Part shown: positions 55,124-64,000 of the stretch, piece by piece | Position numbering within the stretch: the stretch's first letter is position 1 | Layout: every line of letters begins with the position of its first letter | NCBI RefSeq assembly: GCF_032854445.1 | Contig: NC_088295.1 | Span: 63,223,249-63,287,248, forward strand | Length of the DNA stretch: 64,000 bases | From: Liolophura sinensis | Taxonomy: Eukaryota; Mollusca; Polyplacophora; Chitonida; Chitonidae | Direction of reading: 5' to 3' | Position numbers and translations under genes: made by a program | Notes under the pieces: generated by a model | Databases searched by the model: none | What the model saw: only the letters and a program-made list of their open reading frames with translations | Told to the model about the DNA's origin: nothing

Positions 55124-55216
55124 GAAGTTAATTGGGAAACTGTACATGCTCAATTTGGCCTATCTGCCGGCTCTTTGTGCCTCATATGTGGCTATTCTCC
55201 TTGAGAGGAAATCCAG
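55124..55216 (+). CDS. Tmem135: TMEM135 exon 3b (vertebrate-like copy of duplicated exon)
   Basis: A 93-base exon with a strong polypyrimidine tract (cctttctcctgtttttcctag) and donor AG|gtaggc. It encodes KLIGKLYMLN, then LPALCASYVAILLERKS. This is clearly the counterpart of vertebrate KILGKFY ... LPASYVAILIERKSR, and closer to it than exon 3a. Phases are the same as 3a (one base completes the first codon, two are carried over), and the carried AG plus the first base of the exon at 58705 gives the conserved arginine of KSRRG. The 766-base intron between 3a and 3b is too long for simple steric exclusion, so mutual exclusion would need RNA pairing or splice regulators. A SINE begins 90 bases after this donor. 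Confidence 0.87.
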
Positions 55217-55305
55217 GTAGGCCACTGGCTGTTCCCTCAAAGTTTACCATCGTTCAGCTTTATTTCTGCTGTAAACTTTTCAGTATTACATTATATGTGT
55301 TTTAC

Positions 55306-55482
55306 TTCCACCCTGGCCGAATGTGGGAAGGTCTGGCAGCAACCTACGGATGGTCGTGGGTTTCCCCCTGGCTCTGCCCGGTTTCCTCCCACCATAATGC
55401 TGGCCACCGTCGTATAAATGAAATATTCTTGAGTACGGCGTACAACACCAATCAGATAAATAAATAAATAAATATATGTGTT
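55306..55482 (+). repeat. 5'-truncated SINE in TMEM135 intron, after exon 3b
   Basis: Central domain and tail in + orientation with a perfect 14-bp target-site duplication TATATGTGTTTTAC (55292-55305 and 55483-55496). It begins 90 bases past the exon 3b donor, in the sense orientation of the gene. Confidence 0.93.
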
Positions 55483-57726
55483 TTACCCACCCATCAGGTG
55501 TAGTCACTTGCGTAGTGTTCATGTATTGATAACCTCTAGAAACATCTTCTTTCATTTGACTTGTAAAGATCATAAATGTTGCCACAGTTAACAGTGATGT
55601 TGATAGGCTTTCATTCAAGGGAGTCCCCTCGACCCACTTAAATGGCCACATGTGGGTCCCGGGGAAATTCAGTGGGTCCCGAATAAAGCTTATTGTTTTT
55701 TTTTCTGTGGACAAACTGTAGAGCTAGATTCATGTTTTATGTTAATAATTATTTGGATAGATGATGATTAAAACTAGACCCACAAGATCTCTTATGCATC
55801 TGAGAAATGCACTTCCAGTAGCAAAATGGTGACCCCTCAGGGTCAAATCTAGAAATGAAATTAAGATGCTGTTCAAAAGCATAGAGACTGAATAAATGTT
55901 CTAATTGCTACTAGTTATTACCTATTAGATAATGATGATTGACCACTGCATGGGAAGTACAGAAAGTAAAAGTCACAGGCGCCTGCAAGATATTAACAGA
56001 TGACTCTACAAACGTTGATAGGCTCACTTTTAAGTGACCAGTATACGATTTTTGCTGTTCAGAATATTTTGAGTAATCAATTTCTTAGATTATGGGTTAC
56101 AAATAATGCACATAAAATTGCTTAGAGCAGGTTTATATATGAGTTATCACATTCAACAAAAATATGCATGAATTTGTGAGGGTCCCCTGGACGCATCGAT
56201 AGTGTACTGCGTCCTTTGGGATTGTATCATGTCCGTCACAGGACATGTACCTGGCAACATCACTGAGTTGGGTGTAAATATTTGTGTGACCAACATTCTC
56301 ATCTTCTGTAATAGTATTGTTTGTCTAGAATAATTTCCATTTGTTTGATGCCTTTAGTTTCTAACTTTGTTAGTGTGGACACAAAGGGAATACATGTATA
56401 TTGTAACCAGCTTTTAAGATCATCAAAATATTCCTGTAACTAACCAGTTAAGTGTCAATAAAAGAAATTCTCATGTAGATATGATATGCTCCTTTAAATG
56501 GACTTGAAATAAGGTGGGAGAAGTCCAATTTTATTAGTTTTTAGAAGCATGCATTAATCTAACTAACATGCAAACGTCAAAAGTATTTATAAATTGGCCT
56601 TAGATTTCTTCATATGTAACATTTGTATAGCTACAAGTATCTGTCTTTTGTAGCCATTTTGGTATGCTGTGCAGGGATTTGAATGATGACTCTGAATGTG
56701 TGATTGTGTGATTTGGCTTGTATTGTGGAGAGTTTGGTGCTGCTTTACTTGCCTTTGATTGACAATTAACAGGACACATATTATCGTCTCTTGGATTAGA
56801 AATGACCTTGCTAAAGTGAGAGTTTATAATTATTAGCATTGCAGTCGTGTGTTTATGAATGTTAACATAGGTGGGAAACTACATGTTACTGATTAAAAGA
56901 AAGGAGATCAAAATTCAGTTTGATCATTTCGTGTTGTAGTCTTACAGACTAAAAGTTAGGAATACATGAACTCAGAGTCAAATGCAAGGACATTTTGATA
57001 CCCTCTACAGGTGCCCAAATTAGAGCAAGCCCTAAAAAGGCCCAAATTATGGAAATACATGTAATGCCTAATAAATTTAACTTGTATGTTTGAAAAAAAG
57101 TCCTTTTATTCATGTGCACTACGAAGACGTACAAGTAATTTTGCCTCTAAAAGTTTGCCTTTAAAGGCTTTAAGTTCAGGTTTTGTAATATGTGAAAACG
57201 TTTTAGCCCAAATTAGGCTACTAACAGGGTGCTCAAATTAAAAAGCTGCATTTGACCCTGCTGAACGGTACTTCAGATATACTTAAGCGTGGACTTTTGT
57301 GGACGGTTTAGTTTGTTCTTTTGGGACGTCATATGATAAGTTTTAGACGTTTCAGTGGATAGTGGTGAAGTGAATTTTTGAAATGCATGCAAATGTACCT
57401 CTTGGGCAGTGAAGTTTAAAGGTTTGTGAAAAATAGAAAGTCTGCTTGAACAAGTAGCGTTATTCTTTTTGGAATATTTATTTCCCTTCTTTTTTAGAGA
57501 GACCTGTTGTGTTGGTTACGCCACTTTATGCGTGGATGACTTTATTGCTTGTTTACTATGTGGGTTTAGTGGTAACGGGAGAATGGCTGCGGATTTGTCC
57601 CATGAGCTGGTGGATTGAATTGTTCCTGTAATTTATGTTTTGTTATCAGTTAATGGTTGATCAAAATATACACATGTATGCTATTATGTTTGCTCTGTTC
57701 GAAGTGAATTATACATGAATATTTGA

Positions 57727-57827
57727 GGTGGTGGGTTTGCCCCGGGCTATACCATAATGCTGGCGGTCGTAGGATGAGTGAAATATTATTGAGTATGGCA
57801 TAAAACAACAGTCAAATAAATAAATAA
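57727..57827 (+). repeat. Short 5'-truncated SINE in TMEM135 intron
   Basis: About 100 bp of central domain and 3' end, flanked by a perfect 12-bp duplication ATGAATATTTGA (57715-57726 and 57828-57839). Confidence 0.92.
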
Positions 57828-57861
57828 ATGAATATTTGAAGAATTCTTGTAAGTGTGTCCA

Positions 57862-58080
57862 TTGGTGGCCGAGGAAACTAAGGACTTCTGTTATTGACGA
57901 ATTACTGAGGTTGCTGGTTCAAATCCAGCTCCTGCTAGTTTGGTTGTAGTTTAAACTCAGGGAGTTTTGAGGTACCAGCTGTACACTACTGTAATTTTCT
58001 CTGTCTACAAACTTGAAAACCATCGTACATTTTCACATGAGTGAAAAATTCTCCAGCTCAGCGTTTAACACTCCAAATTT
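57862..58080 (+). repeat. Ancient tRNA-headed SINE
   Basis: B-box GGTTCAAATCC at about 57917 and a 3' part (catgagtgaaaaattctcca, then gcgtttaacactcc) that parallels the SINE end. The rest is decayed. Confidence 0.5.
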
Positions 58081-58704
58081 AAGACATCCTCTGTAACTTA
58101 TTTCATTTAAGGACTTTGTATAACTCTCATTTTATTATAAGTAATAACATTTACTTACATGTACATATTATATATATCAGCCAAGCTCATACTTGTACCA
58201 TTGGCATTGCATTATAAGTAACCTAATCATTAACCATTTACCAGTGTATGTGTCTGTCCATTGTTTGTATTGTGCTTTCGTTTACTTGTTTAACTATGTT
58301 TGCCTGTTGCTTTTGTTTATTAACCAGAATGTGTAAATCTCACACATCATTTTTTACACTTCTAACAAATGCTGACATTAATGGAAAAGTTTGTAGATGG
58401 TTCATTTTACACAATGTTACGTGCATGTGTGTTTTCTGGCCTCACATTTTCTTGTGATAGTTACATTATGGTAAAATCCCTCAAGTTATTTAAATATTGC
58501 TCACTTGTTAAATACGCTACCACTACATTGTACTTGATCATGATGTTCACAGATTAATTTGGTTATGAAATAAACTTTCCTAAATGTACTGCGTGGCATA
58601 TGTCTGCATATAATATGAATGTAAAACTGAATGTATGAATGAAATTTTAAATTCTTTGTCTTTGTGCATGGATCACTTGAAATGTTGTTTGTTTTGTGTT
58701 TCAG

Positions 58705-58738
58705 AAGGGGCATATTGGCTGCATACACTTCAAATGTG
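58705..58738 (+). CDS. Tmem135: TMEM135 exon 4 (34 bases)
   Basis: A short exon between a tttgtgtttcag acceptor and a perfect GTAAGT donor. With the carried AG it reads RRGILAAYTSNV, aligning with vertebrate TMEM135 RRGLLTIYMANL directly after the ERKSR segment. It starts after two carried bases and ends in phase 0. The next expected segment (vertebrate ATETLFRM...) was searched for by eye downstream and not found, so the gene appears to continue beyond 64000 across an intron of more than 5 kb. Confidence 0.83.
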
Positions 58739-58874
58739 GTAAGTTATACTCTCTTAAATTTTATATTGTATATAAAATCCATGCTACATGCACGAAGTTG
58801 GTTCTAGGGTGCCATTTGAATTTGCATACAAATATATTTCAGTATCATTATTATTGAGCCCCAGTTACATATAA

Positions 58875-59490
58875 TCAAGATGAATTACAGATGACCACTG
58901 TAAAATTTTTGATCAGCTTGCCCCATTGGCCTTGATGATGAACACCAGACTCACCAGGAAAGTTGGTCCAAATTTTTTGTGGTGTCCATACAGTGCTACC
59001 ATGGTGAAACTGCCGATGGCAAAGCTGATGATGAATAAATAGCTGATGGTTGTTCTGAGGTACACTGTTGTAGGCTGAATAGTACATCTGGGAAACGTGT
59101 TGATGTTAACACAGGGCTCACATTGTTGCTAAAGACAGTAAGGGTTCATCGCAGGTGGGGATCTAGGGCCACCATATACTGATGCTCTACTATTACTGGG
59201 ACAAACGGCCACCCTCTTCTGAAAACACTCCCAGTTCACCCAGGATTGCCTTGGTATCACGGCCGGTATGCCCAGGCTGTGAACCGATCGATGTTCTTGG
59301 ATCATCATGAACTGAACTTTGGGGGTGGTCGCGAACATCTTCCATGGCTCTTGCCCTGGCGTCATTGGAGCTAACCTTAAAGTGGATTAATTTGCCATGA
59401 GTGTACATGTGACCAGCAAGGTATGAGTTGCACACATTGCCAAGCGAAACCATACCCATTTTCTCAGATTTCTGTGGAGGTTTGCCAAAG
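58875..59490 (-). pseudogene. Antisense broken coding remnant inside TMEM135 intron 4
   Basis: On the minus strand, 59459-59193 is open (beginning MGMVSLGNVCNSYLAGHMYT, ending in a stop after GGRLSQ). A second piece from 59087 begins MYYSAYNSVPQNNHQLF, and after a one-base frame change continues FIISFAIGSFTMVALYGHHK ... FGPTFLVSLVF, a membrane-protein-like segment. The composition looks coding, but stops and frame changes separate the pieces, and I cannot name the parent protein. The most likely reading is a decayed retrocopy or gene fragment; a chance pair of open frames is possible. Confidence 0.3.
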
Positions 59491-60116
59491 GGTTGGAGCC
59501 CAGAAACTCAAAACAAAAGACTACTGACATGCCAGCATGTCAGAAATTAAGACGACTAAAGTATGTGACACTTCCAGAAGAACTTTCTTTTAATGCTAAA
59601 ATATTACGATTTCAAAGCGAAACTTTCATTATGTCACATGGACTGCTAATGTCCAGTATAACAGATTTTCTTTCGGCAAAAAGTCTGTATTTATAGTAAT
59701 TCAAAAATTTAAAGATGTTCTATGCACAACAGTGAAAGTATCTGCTTCCTCTTACATTTTTATGCATTAATAAATCAACTCATTCTGTAAAATTTGACAC
59801 TGAAGAAAGTAGTGAGATGTGAAAGGTTAGTCAAATGGGTGGTAATGAATCAGTGTGTTTTGGAGATTTTTGTTCTTCACAAAAGCAATGCCCAGGCTAT
59901 AAGCTATTATTTAGTAATGTTTCTTTTGTTTATACCTTTATGTGGAAACCTCACTACCAACTTGGCTATGACACAGAAGTAGAAACTGGTGGTTCAACTG
60001 CTGATTATTTAATGTGCCCTTTTTTTTTGCATATTTAAAGGCATCTTATTGTCTAGTAGAATACAAACAGATCCAGTAAAAATATACAGCTACTAGCCGT
60101 TCTGCCTAGTAACTTT

Positions 60117-60131
60117 GGGGGGGGGGGGGGG
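60117..60131. repeat. 15-G homopolymer
   Basis: Uninterrupted G run in TMEM135 intron 4; its length may be inexact in an assembly. Confidence 0.85.
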
Positions 60132-62654
60132 AATCAAACCCTGGTGTGTGGGTCCACCTGGGTATGTATCTGTACGTCCCTCAGGCAAGAAAATTCTATG
60201 GTACATGCACTGTCAGTCTAATAGTGCATGTTCATGGAAATCTACCATTTGTATCCTTTTGCCTTTGAAGTTTATCCCGATCACCTGTTTTATTGAAATT
60301 CCCCACATTCTTTGATCATACCTGTATGCCAACATGGATTATCTTCATCAGGATCAGTGTAATCACAGTGTGTTACTCGCCTAGGTGACTCATTCTCTTT
60401 GATCACAGCTTATCTGGCTAAGATTTTCTCTTTTGGTTCAGAAGCCAGGATATAGATGATCAGAGATCAGTAGCTCTGATGTGGAGTGAAATATCCAGGT
60501 GTTCTCAACTCAGGTGCATCTACACTGTACAGGTGTATGCAAATTAGTTTCCTTGAGATTTGAACTGCTTATGTGTTTATAAATACGGACAAATTCACCT
60601 CTGTATGTCTGTGATATGTCTGTTCATATTCATAATTGTTCAGTGTTGTTTGAGGTGTAATGGGTGTTCAACATTTTCATCTAAAAAGTGGAATAGTCAG
60701 TTTAAGAACGAGCTAGAAATTACAAGCCATAAATAACTTATTAAAAATACAAAATGAGTTTTTACAAGTATCAAGAAGAAACGACGAAAGCTGTATGACT
60801 AGCTTTTACAAATCCATCACAGTGTATGTATTCACAGCTTGATAACACAAATATTTTATTTTAACAAAAGTTACTTTACATAAATATTATCAGATTTAGC
60901 GAAGTTTTGTATGGTTTGCAGTTTCCATTGGTTGACCTTACGGGACTCAGACTTGTTGCCAGTGTTAGGGATGACTCATTGTGTTGTTCATGCACTCGAA
61001 AACCACAAAGGGTTAGAGGTTATGATTTACTGTGATCACTTCCCAGGTGTTCAAGGTGTATCCAATCATGCTCTCATAAATTTAATTTTTTTTGTCTGTG
61101 ATATGACTTGGAATTTTAATAGCAATTTGTCAACAACACACTGAGGGTATCGTTCTTCTTTTTTTGTATGCTGCATGTTACTTTCTTTTTTAAGTACATC
61201 GTTATGACCTAAAATCATTTTCTTTCTATTGAAAAAAAAAAAGAGGGAAGATAAAGTTGGCAAAAAACAATTTTTTTCTTGCAGTAGGCTACCTGTGTAG
61301 AGTTTTAAAAAGGGAGGAAATGTTTTTGAAAAGCATCAGTACAGATGACATCAGTTCAGTGAACTGTGTCGGCGTATCACCCCAAGGGCCACTGTTTAAT
61401 AAGACTGTGTGTAGGGGGGGGTCGGCTAATCTCTGCAGATGTTGTATTCAGGGTACTGATTACGCTGACTGTAGAACCTGTATATCAGCACATCGCTAAA
61501 CCAGACACTGGTATTATGCTAATTTCCTGCAACCCATGTGATGGGCCCCTGAGTAGCCCCTGAGGCATATATCTTCATCTTAACCCTGTTTTCAAATTGT
61601 AATTCAGTTAAAACAAAGACGTGGAGAAATTGCTGCAAGGCCCTGTGTATTAATACTCAGTTTTGACATTGGGATTTACTGATGCGAAAGTGATGAGATA
61701 TTTTCCTTGACTTTGATGGCCAAAAAACATGAAGTTTGCTGTTTAATTTCAGATCTAGGGCAGAAGTTATTAAACTTTATGTGTTTTTGTAGACCAGATG
61801 TACGTTTTAGTCTGACAAATATATGGGTCGAATTCATTTAACTGTGAAGTAACTTTTAAAGAGAAGTTCATAGGGGGCTCACACCCTATAAACAGAGCTT
61901 GAAATTAAGACTGCATGGTCCACTTGTCTGAGGCCAGTGGAATTTTGGTTGTGCCAGTATGAATTGAACAAGCATTAGTCTGACATTAGAACAATTTGTT
62001 CCTTTTTTCTTTTATTTGACTGAAGGACCAGCTTGTGTTTGAAGATTGAGGTAAATCTTAAAAGACAAAGGTCTGTTGTACTTTAACTTCGAATTTGTAC
62101 TTATAGCTTAATGCCGAGTCAAATAGCTTAATGTGGAAGGGATATGGAATCTTCAGTCTTCAAATGTGTCATACCCGGTAACATGAAAGATTGCATCTCT
62201 AGTGATAAGTGTTCATTCTTTCCTTGTATTTTGCATCTACATGTGTAGCCAAAAGTCCCAGGCTGTTTCATCAACCACAAGCAAGGCTGGAATATGTAAA
62301 ATAGCAAAAAAAAATAGATAAGAAGTCAGCACATACTTTGTTTTCAGACGTTTTGAAAAATTGACCACAGAAATTATACCACAAACTAAAGATTATCCCA
62401 GTCATAACTGTGAAATTACCCAAATTTTTTCCATTTTCCTCATATTGTTAACGCATAAGGTTGACCTGGTATGTTTAGGGGTCTGTACTATCCAAGCAAG
62501 ATACCTCTTAAATTCATCCACATTATTATTATTATTATTCTGAGTCAGCTCATAAAATTGAAATATCTCGAAAACCGGCAAAGGTAGACAACCCAAACTT
62601 TGGAATTGTAGTAACAAACATGTGAGGCAACTTTTCACGGTTTGTGCTGTTTGG

Positions 62655-62682
62655 CCAGTCACGTGATTTAGCGGCCATTTTG
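62655..62682 (-). promoter_or_regulatory. Paired YY1-like and E-box motifs
   Basis: On the minus strand AAAATGGCCGC (62681-62671) is followed four bases later by TCACGTGA (62666-62659). Both are typical of TATA-less promoters, and the ATG of the first opens a 43-codon frame on the minus strand. No recognisable protein results, so this may be an intronic regulatory element rather than a gene start. Confidence 0.35.
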
Positions 62683-63222
62683 AATTTTATTGATAAGCTT
62701 AAAAAGTCCTCTTCTTCAGAAAGGTTGAAGCTATCAACACAATTCCATCTTGTTTGATTGGTCAGTTCAGTCGTCATGATTGAAGCGGACACACTACACC
62801 TACAAAGAGGACTCACCCAGTGTATGTTTTTCCCTAGTATCTGCAGTGTTTGATATTATAAGCGATTGTCGGAAAATCCTTCTAGCGTGTTCCCGGCTTA
62901 AGACAGCATTTGGGGGAAGTGATGGTTTGGGGAAACAAAATGGTCTGAGAGCAGAAGTGTCAGTCAAGAGTTTTATTGACTCAGTGAGGTTTTGTGTATT
63001 TTTGCCTGGTTTATACCTGGATAGCTTGTTGCAGAGGTTGTCAGAGCATATGCACATTGTTTATTGTACACAGTGGGTGCACCAAGTTAACCAAGTACTT
63101 TCTGTACTATCTAGGTGATATAGGTGAGAAGCTGAAACTTCTAGAAATTATAAAATTGACAATTTCCTCCAAGTTTAAGCATTAAGCTGCTCATATCTTG
63201 TTTAGCCTAATATTGCTTTGTA

Positions 63223-63320
63223 GCCCGGTTTCCTCCTTCCGTAATGCTGGCTGCTGTCATATAAGTAAAATATTCTTGAGCATGGCGTAAAACACCAATC
63301 AAATAAATAAATAAATAAAT
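63223..63320 (+). repeat. Short 5'-truncated SINE
   Basis: Central domain and 3' end with (AAAT)n tail. Target-site duplication GCTTTGTA (63215-63222 and 63324-63331), extendable to 11 bases with one mismatch. Confidence 0.85.
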
Positions 63321-64000
63321 ATGGCTTTGTAAACTAGAATCTTGTACTTTTGTGTGAAGTTCATTTTATTACCCAGTACAAATATACACATAATTTTTAG
63401 AGCTTTTCTTGGCAGGAGTGAAACAGTGTTACACGATAAAGAGAGACAATTTGTTGTGCACATAGAGGGCTCTGCTGCTGATGACACATGCCAGCTGCCC
63501 TCCAGTAGATGGTCAGATTACTACTTAGTGACATAAGCAATGTTAAACCGGATATTGTCAAGAATTAATATTCAAAAGACAATTTAAAACAAAGATGGTA
63601 ATAATGATGCATTTTATCGGCCTTTTGTTAGTCACATTTTCCGTCTGGCATCGAAGATACGTTGCAATAAAGGAACATGTCAGATGAACGATTAAGAATT
63701 ACTGTCGTCTTGTTCTGACAGGATTGGCAAGTTTGAGAGTGATTGATGACTAGCTTAATTTCTTTCGTACACGCCAACTTATCTGATGGCAGCAAAGATG
63801 ACATTGGCTAGAGTAATATTCTTGTTAATATTTCTAAACTGGTCTGACAAGTTTTTGTATCTGTTTAATTACAACTTGATGACAGTTGGTATGGATTTAT
63901 TGTTTCAGAGTTTTTGTTCCTCTTTTGAGATATCTTAGCTAACGACCAGATTTGGATGTAATCTCTTATTTTTAATCTTTAATCCTTCAAGGTGTGCAGA

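Larger units (their letters stand above)
58739..64000 (+). other. TMEM135 intron 4, continuing past the window
   Basis: Intronic sequence with a 15-G run (60117-60131), an (ATT)n tract (62520-62541), a SINE at 63223-63320 and an antisense coding-like remnant (58875-59490). Two further open stretches, 62780-63118 and about 63400-63536, have reasonable amino-acid composition but no recognised homology and are not called. Confidence 0.55.

Noticed and set aside
62780-63118. 112-codon open frame, + strand, in TMEM135 intron 4
   Set aside because: It was considered as the next TMEM135 exon but does not match the expected ATETLF segment and has no clear donor. No other homology was recognised.

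Overview
This is eukaryotic (metazoan) nuclear DNA: AT-rich, gene-poor, and full of short interspersed repeats, minisatellites and (TA)n/(CT)n microsatellites, with coding sequence only as short exons flanked by GT..AG introns. The commonest dispersed repeat is a tRNA-headed SINE of about 266 bp with an (AATA)n tail and a conserved central domain. I associate it with molluscan V-domain SINEs (the RUDI family is the one I have in mind), so a mollusc, probably a bivalve, is the best guess. That is recall, not a search result.

The only gene I can identify is the 5' part of a TMEM135 orthologue on the + strand, 50082-58738, running off the right edge. Exon 1 (50082-50229) carries the diagnostic CYEIGHTW motif, exon 2 is 51975-52101, and exon 4 is 58705-58738. 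Between them lie two paralogous 30-codon exons of the same phase, 3a (54268-54357) and 3b (55124-55216), where the vertebrate protein has a single segment. This looks like an undescribed mutually exclusive exon pair. A second possible first exon (50988-51041) starts with a perfect TISU/YY1 element. As assembled, canonical splicing into and out of exon 2 is one base out of frame with the conserved reading frame at both junctions. The cause is unresolved: a microexon, an alternative start, or base errors.

Layout. 1-16900: intergenic, with SINEs (571-836, 4751-4893, 12526-12698), a (TA)(TG)(TA) microsatellite between direct repeats, a CpG-rich stretch (8580-9060) and a 35-bp degenerate minisatellite (10590-11480). 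16925-17457: a 92-bp minisatellite. 18098-18437: a 200-N gap flanked by identical 70-bp ends, which is an assembly artefact. 19000-37600: intergenic, with many SINEs, a foldback element, a local tandem duplication and a palindromic (TA)n tract. 37680-38515: a large imperfect inverted repeat with arms of about 400 bp. 38984-39490: a 38-bp minisatellite. 39500-49970: intergenic, microsatellites and old SINEs. 49975-63999: TMEM135 promoter, exons and introns, with three SINE insertions and an antisense broken coding remnant in the introns.

No tRNA, rRNA, CRISPR array, viral gene or intact transposase was recognised.
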